In this document: positions 17,701 to 26,653 of the stretch, one piece after another
Numbering within the stretch: the first letter of the stretch is position 1
Layout: every line of letters starts with the position of its first letter
DNA from: JBDHWG01 sp046328525
GTDB lineage: Bacteria > Chloroflexota > Anaerolineae > Epilineales > JAHCIE01
Direction: 5' to 3'
DNA length: 64,000 bases
NCBI GenBank assembly: GCA_046328525.1
Contig: JAXLWK010000003.1
Span: 1,054,001-1,118,000 of the forward strand
Made by a program: the position numbers and the translations under genes
Notes under the pieces: generated by a model
Databases searched by the model: none
Told to the model about the DNA's origin: nothing
Seen by the model: the letters and a program-made list of their open reading frames with translations, nothing else

Positions 17701-18321
17701 TCAATCCCAGGAGTGGTGGACGTGGAGCCAGTCAGGCACGCCCAGGTTCCAGTAGATGGCTGCCGCGCGGACACCGAAGATGAAGAGGATGGCGAGACCC
17801 TCGCTTGTCTGGCGGTCCACCCCCAACTGGAGCATTGCCACGTAGCCGATCAACCCGACGACGATAGGCGTGACATAGAGGTCGCGCTGCACCAGAAGGG
17901 TTGGCCGGTCCACCAGCACGTCGCGCAGCACCCCGCCGCCCACCGCGGTCAGCAGGCCCATCATGACGGCGACGCCGGGGTGAGTACCCAGGCCGAGCGA
18001 CTTGTTGGCGGCCGCGACCCCGAGCACCGCGACCCCGACGGCGTCCGCGTAGAGCAGCAGGTTCTTCCAGCGCTTGAACAGCTCGATGAGGGCGAAGCCA
18101 ATCAACGCGCCAACGATGGCGAACCAGATGTACTGGAAGTGCTGGAGCCAGAACACCGGCACGCCCAGGATGAGATCGCGGATCGTGCCGCCGCCGACGG
18201 CCGAGATGACGGCCAGCGCCACCAGGCTCAAGACGCTCTGCGTCCGTGGCGCTGCTGCCAGCACGCCTGTGATAGCGAACGCGATGATTGCAATCAGCGC
18301 ATAGTCCCAGAAAATTTCCAT
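17701..18321 (-). CDS. TRIC/UPF0126 family cation channel-like protein
   Basis: A 206-residue membrane protein with seven predicted helices arranged as two inverted repeats, as in the bacterial TRIC (YicG/UPF0126) family. The signature glycine-rich loops are visible: AVGGGTIRDLILG in the first repeat and AVGGGVLRDVLVDRP in the second, each with the GGG(x)RD motif. TRIC proteins form trimeric K+/cation pores. ATG 18321 is preceded by GGAGGAATTAGC, an excellent ribosome site; a longer in-frame reading is rejected. A second TRIC-like gene occurs at 55299. Confidence 0.92.
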   Translation of the reverse strand: MEIFWDYALIAIIAFAITGVLAAAPRTQSVLSLVALAVISAVGGGTIRDLILGVPVFWLQHFQYIWFAIVGALIGFALIELFKRWKNLLLYADAVGVAVLGVAAANKSLGLGTHPGVAVMMGLLTAVGGGVLRDVLVDRPTLLVQRDLYVTPIVVGLIGYVAMLQLGVDRQTSEGLAILFIFGVRAAAIYWNLGVPDWLHVHHSWD

Positions 18322-18417
18322 GCTAATTCCTCCGTCTCGCCGATCTCCCGTGAGGCAGAAGACGCTGGCGGAACGCACGGTGCGGCGGATGTCAAGCCCC
18401 GCCACGCGCACGACAGC

Positions 18418-18446
18418 AGGGTCTCATCGGATGTCGGTGAGACCCT
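18418..18446 (-). terminator. hairpin downstream of the DFARGQR-repeat gene
   Basis: A 9-bp perfect stem AGGGTCTCA/TGAGACCCT (18418-18426 with 18438-18446) and an 11-nt loop, in the gap after the stop of the 18508 gene and before the TRIC gene. There is no clear U-run on the minus strand, so termination is uncertain; it could be a processing structure. Confidence 0.45.
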
Positions 18447-18507
18447 ATTTGTCCTGCTATTCTCTTGTCGAGTCGAGCGTCGCCCCTGGCAGGGCGCGCG
18501 CCAGGAC

Positions 18508-18756
18508 TTACTCCGTGCGCTGGCCGCGCGCGAAGTCCGACTCCCCTTCATCCGTGTCCGGCATGGTGCGCTCGCCACGGGCGAAGTCTGGGTGGCCCTG
18601 CTGGTGCGGCTGCGTTTCCATGCCCGCCGCGAAATCGCCGCCCTCGTCCTCCGGCGGTGTCACTTCTTCGTCGCCACGCTGCCCCCTGGCAAAATCGGAG
18701 CCTTCGTGCGCGAGGGACTTCTCATTCTTCGTGTCGTTCTCGTTAGCCTGAGCCAT
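18508..18756 (-). CDS. small acidic DFARGQR-repeat protein
   Basis: An 82-residue hydrophilic, charge-rich protein built on four copies of the heptad DFARGQR: residues 21-27 (DFARGQR), 41-47 (DFAAGME), 57-63 (DFARGER) and 74-80 (DFARGQR), spaced by 16-20 residues of acidic linker. No hydrophobic core is apparent, so it is probably disordered. GGGAGG lies 6 nt before the ATG, and the repeats keep conserved residues, so this is a real gene. I do not know its function; repeats of this type suggest multivalent binding of a partner, RNA or membrane. It stands alone between the metalloprotease and TRIC genes. Confidence 0.75.
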   Translation of the reverse strand: MAQANENDTKNEKSLAHEGSDFARGQRGDEEVTPPEDEGGDFAAGMETQPHQQGHPDFARGERTMPDTDEGESDFARGQRTE

Positions 18757-18856
18757 AGCATCCTCCCATGAATGCAGTCTTCCCTGTGTTAAGGATAGTG
18801 TGACACACGGCGATTGTCAACAATGCAAACTCCGTTCCACCCCTGAATCTTGCCCG

Positions 18857-21800
18857 TCATTTTTGCCAGGTGCTTGAGGCCGCCTGAGTCGGCTGGCGGG
18901 CCACTAGCGGCAGGAAGATACGCCACTCACCCGCCTGACCGATGGGAAGCGCGAAGACGTTCGACAGGCCGAGAGACGGCTCCGGGTTGGCGACGGCCAC
19001 GCCCACGCTGCCGTTCGCGGGCATCGCGCCGCCATCAATCTCGGCGCTGAGCCGCTCGGCGCTCACGAAAAGGGTCGGCTGAGCCTCGCCATTCCACAGC
19101 ACCTGGGCGTTGGCGGCAAAGCGCGCCCCTTCGACGGTGAGTGTGCGGCCCGACAGCGACGCGCTCGTCACCGACGGCACGGGGTTGCTCACGAGGAGGG
19201 CCGCCGAACTCGACGTCGGATGGCCGGGGCCAGGGTTGGCGACGCTGATGCGCGCCTCGCCCGCCGCCAGGAGCGCGCCGGGGACGGCGGCGCTCAGAGT
19301 ACCCGCCTCTACGAACGTCGTCGGCAGCGGCGTGTCGTTCCAGTAGACCGTCGCCCCGTCCTCGAAGCCAGCGCCGCTGACCGTCAGCGCCAGGTCGCCG
19401 CCGTCGGCCACGGCGCTCGACGGCGCCAGGCCGGTGATCTGCGGCAGGCTACCGAGGCGCGTCACGGCCCACGTCGCCGGCGCGTCGGCCTGCGCCGTGT
19501 GCGGCCAGGGGTGATCATCGTAAGCCGCGGCCACCGCGTCGTGGCTGACCGTCAGCCCGACGCCGCGATTCCAGCCTCCCAGGACCGCCAGGTCAACTCT
19601 CAGCTCCGCGTTCCAGGTCACGTCGTCGGCAGTAACTCGCGCCGTGAAGCCGCCGGGACCGGGCGAAATCCAGCCGACAGCATCGCCGCGCCTGTGCGAC
19701 GGCACACCGTCTTCCTTCACGAAGAACTCGTAGTCGTTGGCGTCCAGCGCCGCGCCCTGGCTCAGGTGTGTGTCCACCCGCAACGCGGCGAGACTACCGG
19801 GCGACGTCCCGCTCGTCCGCGGCAAGCCCGTGAAGCAGACGTAGAGCGAGTCGCCCGCGCGGCCGAGGAGCGCCACCCCGGCGCTCCCGTCGTCGTAAGG
19901 CTCCAGCTCCACGCGTCTTGCGCCAGCGTAGGCGTCATCGTCACACGCCCCGTCCAGGGCGGGTGTCGGGATGGTCGGAATGGCGAGGGGCGCGACCGTG
20001 AAGTCAACCGACGCCATCCCACTGGTGGCGGCAGAGTCCGTGGCCGACAGCGAAGCGTGATACACGCCGGGCGGCAGCCCGGCCAGGGTGAGCTGGCGGC
20101 CGCTCCCCGTGATGGGCGACGGCAGCGGGCCGCTGACCTGCCAGCCGAGCCTGTCGCCGCCGAGCACCCCGTCCTCGGCGTCGTTCGCACCGCCGCGCAA
20201 GATGACCGCCCCGCCGGGGGCGATGGTCTGGGCCGCAGAGGGCATGTCAATGTAGGGCTGCGGCGGCCGATTGCTCAGGGTGAACGCCGCCGATGTCGCC
20301 AGGGCGGTGTGGTAGCCGTCGCTCGCCAGCACGCGCACGCGGCTGACCGTCTTGCTGCCGGGCGTACCGAGCAGGCTGCGCAGCGATACATTCATCGTGT
20401 CCGTCCCGCCAACGTTGGGCAGGTCGGTCAGCAGCGCCCGCCACGTCTGGCCGTCGTCGGGGCTGTACTGCACGCTGAACAGCAGGCTGTCGGCGGCGTC
20501 GGGGTCCGAGGCGCGCCAGGCCAGCGTGAGATCGGCGTCGAAGGTCTCGCCCCCGGATGGCGTGACGATGGAGAGGGTCGGCGAGCGGCTGCCCGGCGTG
20601 CGCCGCGCCAGCTCCGTCTCGCCGTCCATGAGCATCAGGCTCTCCACGCTCCCGGTCGGGGCCGGAAACGACAGGAAGAAAGGCACTCCCGAGCCTGGCG
20701 GGTCAGAGGTCGTCGGCAGGGTGATCGCCCGGTCGTCGAGAACGGCGCCGCCCGCGCCGAGCAGCCGCAGGTGGTAGGCCCCCGCCGCTTTCGGCAGGCG
20801 CAGCGCGACGTAGGCGGACGCGGCGTTCGCCTGCCACTTCGCCAGCATCCGTCGGCTGACGGCGGCCGTCGGCGCAACCCAGGCATAGCCGAGCGAGGAC
20901 TGGCCCGGCGCGGGGTTGATGACGCCACGGATGAGAACGGCGTCGGACGCTGCGGCAAGCTCGGCGGCTGCCGCATCCGAGGCGGGGCGCGGTGACGGTT
21001 TGGCCGCCGCCAGGCCCGGCTGGTCGGGGCTGCCGCGATAGCCGCCCGGAATCTCGGCCAGGATACCCTTCCACGTCCAGTCGCTCGTCCAGCGCGGCTT
21101 CGCGGGGTTGAGTTGATGAGCGTATGACATGAGATCGCCGGTCGCCCGGGGCAGGATGATCTCGAAGTCGGAGGCGTCGGCGGAGGGAATCAGGCCATAG
21201 TGTGCCGTTGCGCCGTCATCCTGGTCCATCTGGCACGTCGGGTAGGGGTAGGTCGGGTCCGTGTCGTCAGGGCCACCCACGGGGCAGTTGACGTGCTTGC
21301 GCCCGTAGTCGTGGCCTAGCTCGTGCGCCAGTGTCGGCGCGCGCTGGTAGCGCCACTCCTGAGACGGCCGGACACCCGCTGGGAACGGCAGGCGGAACCA
21401 CATCTGATCCCAGCCGAGGAACGACGAGCCGTTGTTGCCGTCGGCCGCCGTGTCCATACCGTCGCCGTTCGGGTCGCCCGCGACGACGCCGACGTAGTGG
21501 GTGCGCGCGCCGGCGTTGTCGCACACATCCGGATCGTCGGACAGCTTGTCGCGCAGCAGGAGCGACAGCAGAACCAGGGTGCTGTCGCTGCTCATGTTGA
21601 ACGGCACGTACTCCCAGGGCGGCAGGCCAAAACGGGGCTGGAGCCTGGCGACGTCGTTGTCCTGGTAGAAGCGCCAGATCTTCGGCGTCGGCAGGAGCCG
21701 CTCGGCCATCTCGACGGCGAAGCCGTGGTCGGGGCCGAACATGCGCACGCGGTTCTGGGTGCGCACCGGAATGAAGACGGTGCAGATGGGCGCCGCATCG

Positions 21801-23422
21801 GCGAAGCTCACGTCCCGGGCGACGTCGCGGTCGAGGGACGGCGACTCAATCGTCGCCTTGAGTCGGATACTCCCCCATTCGGTCCAGTTGTCCGGCAACT
21901 GGAACAGCCAGCCGTTGTCCAGCCGCGTGCGGTCGGAGGTCTCGTTGCCGCCGGGGAGCGGGAAGGCGAGGGTGGCGTGGCCGTTCAGCGGCCGCAGCAC
22001 GCCCAGATAGCCGCCCGCCTTCCATGCCTCAAGCCGCGCCTTGATGCCGTTAGTGCGCGGTCCGCCGGCGCGCCGCCCGTAGACGCGCACGTAGGTCGGC
22101 TTGCCGGCGACGAGGGGCACGTCATTGCCATTGGCTGCCAGGCCCGGACTCTGGATGCCCTGCGTGATCTCCCAGCCCGTGATCCGCACGTCCGGCGGCG
22201 CGGGCGGCGCGTCCACGCGAACGCGCGTGATGCCGAGGTTGGTGCGGAAATAGACCCAGCCATTGCCGACGGCCAGGGGCGCGTCGAGGCTCCGGCTCAG
22301 GTAATACGTCGGCGTCCGCGCAACGAGGGTCTCCGGCTGGGGCGCGGGCACGCCGAGGCCTACGGTCTGATCTAGCGGCCACCGCCGCAGCTCGCCGAAG
22401 TCCCCGTAGCTGCACCCCAGCGGGTTGCACGTCTGGTAGTTCTCTAGCCAGAAGAGATAGCGGCCATCGTGGACCATGCGCCCGATTTCGTAGACCTGCT
22501 CCGGCGGGGCGTTGCCCTGGGGATCGTAGACGGTGCGCGTCGTGCAGCTCGTCCCCCCACCCGCGAACGCGCAGCGCACGCCGCGCATCTTGCGGTTGGT
22601 GACCCACAGCGGGTTCGTCGTCGTTCCCGCGTTCGGGCCGCTGAGAACCGCCCCGTCCAGGCGGTCGCCGGTCTCAGCCGCCAGGCTCCGCCGCGCGCAG
22701 CCATCGAGCAGACACCCTTTGGCGACACTGTATACCTGTCCGTCGCCGAACCACATCAAATTGTCGCCGGACAGGACGAGATTGCCCGCGCCTGCGCCCG
22801 CGTCGGCGACCGGCTCGAGAAGCTCATCGTAGCGCTCGTCCTGCCACACCGTAAACTTGGGCCAACGCATGACGCGCCCGTTGTCGTAGATGAAGAAGAC
22901 GAACTGGCTATCGAGCACAAGGCGGCTACGCGGCTGGCGCAGCGGTAGGAGGTTGACGGCCGTGGTCGGGTCCTCGAACGAGCGGCGGCGCAGATAGCCG
23001 TCTTCCCAATAGTATAGCCCGTCGGTGTCGGCCGTGATGATGCTGGGGCAAAAGTTCGCGTCGGACAGGGTGGCGACGGCGCCGCCGGCCAGCGGCCAGC
23101 GCCGCAGATAGCCTCGCGGGGTGGTCTCCGGTTTCCCGGCCATGCCCGGGCCGCGACAGATCCACCAATACAGGAAGCCGCCGCCCACCGCGAACTCATC
23201 GTTGACCTCCATCAGTCCGGCGAAGGTGGGCTGCGCGGCCAGGAACTCCGGCGGCGGCACATCCGCCGGCCGCGCCGCCGCCGCGCCATACGGTCTCGCC
23301 GCCGGAGCCGCTCCCCGCGCGGTATCTGGGCCTGTCCACACGAGCAGCGGCGTCAGGACGAGGAGAGCAAGCGCCAGCTTGAGGATGAGTCGGGACGGCC
23401 GCCGCTGCGTGGGTTGTGTCAT
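18857..23422 (-). CDS. large secreted zinc metalloprotease, multidomain
   Basis: A 1521-residue exported protein. A signal peptide (to about residue 38, ending DTARGAA) is followed by a repeat-rich, probably propeller-like region (40-420) of GxYLYW/YFRTN blades. A CARDB-like linker leads to the protease domain with H700-E701-L-G-H704-D-Y-G-R-K-H710 (HExxHxxGxxH, metzincin-type zinc site) and the Met-turn-like DLMSYAH about 85 residues later. Ig-like domains, a CBM9/DOMON-like sandwich (~1150-1300) and two IPT/TIG-like domains follow, ending in IFLPLVARQP. A GGGAG site precedes the ATG. It probably degrades extracellular protein. The BTAD-STAND regulator lies 21 nt upstream in the same direction and is the likely controller. 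Confidence 0.85.
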   Translation of the reverse strand: MTQPTQRRPSRLILKLALALLVLTPLLVWTGPDTARGAAPAARPYGAAAARPADVPPPEFLAAQPTFAGLMEVNDEFAVGGGFLYWWICRGPGMAGKPETTPRGYLRRWPLAGGAVATLSDANFCPSIITADTDGLYYWEDGYLRRRSFEDPTTAVNLLPLRQPRSRLVLDSQFVFFIYDNGRVMRWPKFTVWQDERYDELLEPVADAGAGAGNLVLSGDNLMWFGDGQVYSVAKGCLLDGCARRSLAAETGDRLDGAVLSGPNAGTTTNPLWVTNRKMRGVRCAFAGGGTSCTTRTVYDPQGNAPPEQVYEIGRMVHDGRYLFWLENYQTCNPLGCSYGDFGELRRWPLDQTVGLGVPAPQPETLVARTPTYYLSRSLDAPLAVGNGWVYFRTNLGITRVRVDAPPAPPDVRITGWEITQGIQSPGLAANGNDVPLVAGKPTYVRVYGRRAGGPRTNGIKARLEAWKAGGYLGVLRPLNGHATLAFPLPGGNETSDRTRLDNGWLFQLPDNWTEWGSIRLKATIESPSLDRDVARDVSFADAAPICTVFIPVRTQNRVRMFGPDHGFAVEMAERLLPTPKIWRFYQDNDVARLQPRFGLPPWEYVPFNMSSDSTLVLLSLLLRDKLSDDPDVCDNAGARTHYVGVVAGDPNGDGMDTAADGNNGSSFLGWDQMWFRLPFPAGVRPSQEWRYQRAPTLAHELGHDYGRKHVNCPVGGPDDTDPTYPYPTCQMDQDDGATAHYGLIPSADASDFEIILPRATGDLMSYAHQLNPAKPRWTSDWTWKGILAEIPGGYRGSPDQPGLAAAKPSPRPASDAAAAELAAASDAVLIRGVINPAPGQSSLGYAWVAPTAAVSRRMLAKWQANAASAYVALRLPKAAGAYHLRLLGAGGAVLDDRAITLPTTSDPPGSGVPFFLSFPAPTGSVESLMLMDGETELARRTPGSRSPTLSIVTPSGGETFDADLTLAWRASDPDAADSLLFSVQYSPDDGQTWRALLTDLPNVGGTDTMNVSLRSLLGTPGSKTVSRVRVLASDGYHTALATSAAFTLSNRPPQPYIDMPSAAQTIAPGGAVILRGGANDAEDGVLGGDRLGWQVSGPLPSPITGSGRQLTLAGLPPGVYHASLSATDSAATSGMASVDFTVAPLAIPTIPTPALDGACDDDAYAGARRVELEPYDDGSAGVALLGRAGDSLYVCFTGLPRTSGTSPGSLAALRVDTHLSQGAALDANDYEFFVKEDGVPSHRRGDAVGWISPGPGGFTARVTADDVTWNAELRVDLAVLGGWNRGVGLTVSHDAVAAAYDDHPWPHTAQADAPATWAVTRLGSLPQITGLAPSSAVADGGDLALTVSGAGFEDGATVYWNDTPLPTTFVEAGTLSAAVPGALLAAGEARISVANPGPGHPTSSSAALLVSNPVPSVTSASLSGRTLTVEGARFAANAQVLWNGEAQPTLFVSAERLSAEIDGGAMPANGSVGVAVANPEPSLGLSNVFALPIGQAGEWRIFLPLVARQPTQAASSTWQK

Positions 23423-23443
23423 GAGCCTACTCCCTTTGCCGGC

Positions 23444-26400
23444 TTAACGCCTGGGCATGAACATATCCGGCCGCGCATCCCCTGCCAACTGTTCGAGACT
23501 CATTGTCCGGCCCGCGCTCCACGCCTGGCGCCAGCGAGCCTCACCCAGTTGCGCCCGCACAAGCGCCAGCGTGGACTCATGCGGGCCAAGCTCGACGTGA
23601 GACGGGGTGGCGCCGCTCGCTTCCCAACGCGCCGCCGCCGCGCCGAGCAAGTGCGCCGCCGCCGACGCATCGCCCCCCGCCGCCGCGACTCGCGCCAACC
23701 CCGCGAGGGCAAATGCCAGCCCGCGCTCGTCGCCAATCTCCCGCGAGATCGCCAGCGACTCCGCGTGGATTCGTTGCGCTGCCGCCAGATCGCCGCTCAA
23801 CCACGCCAGCAGACCCAGGTCATTCAGCCGATAGGCGAGCGCCCAGGCGAACTTGTGCCTGCGCCAGATGCTCGCGCTCTCTTCGAGCAGACGCTGCGCC
23901 GCCGCGTAGTCGCCGGTTGCCAGCGCCACCTGCCCCAGGCCGCCGATGGGCCACGCCAGCGGCATCTCGGCCCCGGTCTGGCGGAAATGCTCCAGGCACT
24001 CTTCAAAGTCACGCAACGCGGCGGCGTAATCCCCACAGCGGTAGTGGGTCATTCCCAGGTTGTTCAGGGTCTGGGCGGTCCACCACGCCTCGCCAAACTC
24101 GCGCCGGATGATGAGGCTCTCGGCGAATGCCGCCTCAGCCTCGGTGTACCTGCCCTGCCACATGAGCACGCTACCCAGGTCATTGAGCGTCAGCGCAAGG
24201 CCGCGCCGCTCGCCCAGGGCGCGATACAGGGTTAGGCTCTCGGTCAGCTCGGCCTCGGCGTAGCGCAGATGCCCCTGGCGCAATGCCATGCGGCCGACCC
24301 AGTAGAGCGCCTTCGCGCGCAACACGGGCGGCGCATCCACGGCGCGTCCCAGGGCGCTCTGAAGGATTTCGCCACCGATGAAGAGCGGGAGCCGCACCTC
24401 CCACATCGTGCCGAGGGCGGTCGCCAGGCGCAAAGCGCCGACGGGCGCAGCCTCGATCGCCCAGGCCACCGCCGCGCGGAGGTTGTTCTGTTCCACATCC
24501 AGCCGCCCTAACCAGCGCGGCCGCTCGGCGCTCGTCAGCTTCGCCTCGGCCTCTTCCGCGAGCGCCGTGTAGTGCGCAAGGTGCGATTGGCGCAGGGCCG
24601 CCATCTCGCCGCTCTCGTCCAGCCTTAGCTGCGCGTACTCGTGAATCGTCTCCAGCAGATCATGGCGCGCCCCGCGCCCTTCAACCTGCGCCTCGCCTGT
24701 CACGTCCAGGCAGTAGACCAGGCTCTTGTCCACGAGCGCCGCCAGGACATCCCGCGCCTGCCGGCCCAATGCGCCGTCCGCGTTACACACCGCTTCCACC
24801 GATTCCGCGTCGAATCCGCCGGCAAACGCGGCCAGGCGTCGGAAGAGGGTCTGTTCCAGCGGCGCTAACAGATTGTAGCTCCACTCGATTGTCTGCGTCA
24901 GGGTCTGGTGGCGTGGCGGAAGGTCTCGCGCGCCAGGCGGCAATAGGGCGAAGCTGCGATGGAGCAGCGCCAGTAGCTCGCGCGGCGCATACGCCCCGGC
25001 GCGCGCGGCGGCAAGCTCAATCGCCAGTGGCAGGCCATCAAGACGGCGGCAAATCTCGGCGACGACGCCGGCGTTGGCATCGGAGAGTTGGAAAGATGGC
25101 GCGACCGCGCGCGAGCGGTGGACGAACAACTCGACCGACGGGAATGGGGCGACCTCGGCCGCACGTCGCATCGTCCCGTTTTCGGCGGGCGCCGGCACGG
25201 GCAGCGGGGCCAGCGCCAGGATGTGCTCGCCGTACAGGCGCAACGCCTCGCGGCTCGTCACAAGGATGCTGGCCCGTGGACAACCCTCCAGGAACTCGCT
25301 GACGACCAGCGCGTCAGCGACAAGGTGCTCGAAATTATCGAGCACGAGAAGCATCTCCCGATCGCGCAGCCAGGCGAGCACGCGCGCCTTGACGTCGGCG
25401 CCTGTCGGCACGGGGATTTCAAGCAGCTGGGCCAGGGTCGGAGCCAACAGATCGCCGGCGGTGAGCGGCGCCAGGGACACAAAACAGGCCCCGTCCTGGA
25501 ACGCGACCGCCTCGCGCTGCGCCGCCTCGGCTGCCAGCCGCGTCTTCCCGCTGCCCCCCGGCCCGGTGATGGTCAGCAGACGACAATCAGGGTCCTGGAG
25601 CCAATCGGCGAGCTGCGCCAACTCCGTCTCGCGGCCGATGAACGACGTGGGGCGGGGCGGGACGTGGCGCGCGAGAGAGAGTGGGACGGGCAGGGTCGGG
25701 GCGAGCGCGCCGTCGCGGACCTGCGCATACAGGGCGCGGGTCTCGGCGTCCGGCGCGACTCCCCACTCTCGGTCGAGGATCGTCCGACACTGCTCGTATT
25801 GAGCCAGCGCCGCCGCGCGCCGCCCGCTGGCCCACAACACGCGCATGAGCTGGCGGTGGGCGGTCTCCAGCCACGGCTCTAGCTCGAGCTGCCGCCGGAC
25901 GACCTCGCTCGCCATCGTGTACTCGCCGCGCTGCTCGTGGTAGGCCGCCAGATGACCGAGCGCGTCCAGCGCCTGCCCATGCAGGTGCTCGCGCTGAAGG
26001 GCGCACCACTCGTCGAACGCCGGGCTGTCTTTCAGGGTGAATCCGGCCAGGAAATCGCCGCGGTAGAGGTCCAGGGCGCGTGCCAGGCGCTCGGCGCACG
26101 CGCGGCACCCGGCGAGGCGGCGGTGGCGGTGGCGCAGGGTCTCGGCCAGCAGCGCCTGGAAAAGGGCAACGTCCAGCGCAAAGTCGCTCCCGACGTTGAA
26201 CTCGACCGCCTGGGGCGTGACCAGGAGAAACGGCTCGCGTGTCGCATCGCCATCGCGCAGTGTCTGGCGCAGCCGGTGCAGCGTCTTGCGCACGTTCTGC
26301 AGGGCGCTCGTCTCGTCGTGCTCAGGCCAGAACAGTGCGCCGAGCGCCTCGCGCCGAATGGGGCGGCCGGCGGCGAGGGCCAGGTAGATCAACAGGGCGC

Positions 26401-26485
26401 GGGCCTTGTCCGACTCGAACGCGAGGGCGTGACCATCGAGCGTCATCTGGATCGAGCCAAGCAGCGACAGCGTGAGATGCGCCAA
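23444..26485 (-). CDS. SARP/BTAD-STAND transcriptional regulator with TPR tail
   Basis: A 1013-residue regulator. The N-terminal winged-helix DNA-binding domain (1-95, LTLSLLGSIQMTLDG...) is followed by the bacterial transcriptional activation domain (about 100-260, ending with QYEQCRTILDREWGVAPDAETRALY). An NB-ARC-type STAND ATPase has Walker A TGPGGSGKTRLAAEAA near 304-318 and Walker B LLVLDNFEHL. A TPR array covers ~680-990 (repeats such as ALTLNDLGSVLMWQGRYTEAEA). The frame opens with TTG at 26485 behind GGGGAG/GGGGGG, matching the family N-terminus. It ends 21 nt before the secreted metalloprotease, so it probably regulates that gene and itself; ATP and a ligand bound by the TPRs would be the switch. 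Confidence 0.9.
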   Translation of the reverse strand: MAHLTLSLLGSIQMTLDGHALAFESDKARALLIYLALAAGRPIRREALGALFWPEHDETSALQNVRKTLHRLRQTLRDGDATREPFLLVTPQAVEFNVGSDFALDVALFQALLAETLRHRHRRLAGCRACAERLARALDLYRGDFLAGFTLKDSPAFDEWCALQREHLHGQALDALGHLAAYHEQRGEYTMASEVVRRQLELEPWLETAHRQLMRVLWASGRRAAALAQYEQCRTILDREWGVAPDAETRALYAQVRDGALAPTLPVPLSLARHVPPRPTSFIGRETELAQLADWLQDPDCRLLTITGPGGSGKTRLAAEAAQREAVAFQDGACFVSLAPLTAGDLLAPTLAQLLEIPVPTGADVKARVLAWLRDREMLLVLDNFEHLVADALVVSEFLEGCPRASILVTSREALRLYGEHILALAPLPVPAPAENGTMRRAAEVAPFPSVELFVHRSRAVAPSFQLSDANAGVVAEICRRLDGLPLAIELAAARAGAYAPRELLALLHRSFALLPPGARDLPPRHQTLTQTIEWSYNLLAPLEQTLFRRLAAFAGGFDAESVEAVCNADGALGRQARDVLAALVDKSLVYCLDVTGEAQVEGRGARHDLLETIHEYAQLRLDESGEMAALRQSHLAHYTALAEEAEAKLTSAERPRWLGRLDVEQNNLRAAVAWAIEAAPVGALRLATALGTMWEVRLPLFIGGEILQSALGRAVDAPPVLRAKALYWVGRMALRQGHLRYAEAELTESLTLYRALGERRGLALTLNDLGSVLMWQGRYTEAEAAFAESLIIRREFGEAWWTAQTLNNLGMTHYRCGDYAAALRDFEECLEHFRQTGAEMPLAWPIGGLGQVALATGDYAAAQRLLEESASIWRRHKFAWALAYRLNDLGLLAWLSGDLAAAQRIHAESLAISREIGDERGLAFALAGLARVAAAGGDASAAAHLLGAAAARWEASGATPSHVELGPHESTLALVRAQLGEARWRQAWSAGRTMSLEQLAGDARPDMFMPRR

Positions 26486-26653
26486 TTCCCCCCACTCCCC
26501 ATGCCAGGGACACGCCCGTCACGATTTCCCGACGCACCCACGCTATAGTAGCCGCATCGGGAGCCGACGGAAGGGGTCACATTATATCAGATTTCGATGC
26601 GGACGGCCATGCCTATTTTCAGGTTCGCCACTCAGTGTCTCCGGAGGAAGAAG

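Noticed and set aside
18360..18510. Possible riboswitch upstream of the TRIC gene
   Set aside because: Only a single 9-bp hairpin is seen; no fluoride, c-di-AMP or other known aptamer core could be matched.
18779..18805. ECF41-like -35 (TGTCACA on minus strand) before the DFARGQR gene
   Set aside because: At the required 16-nt spacing the sequence is GAAG, not CGTC.
19220..20995. 591-codon plus-strand ORF
   Set aside because: Antisense to the metalloprotease gene, which has a signal peptide, zinc motif and ribosome site.
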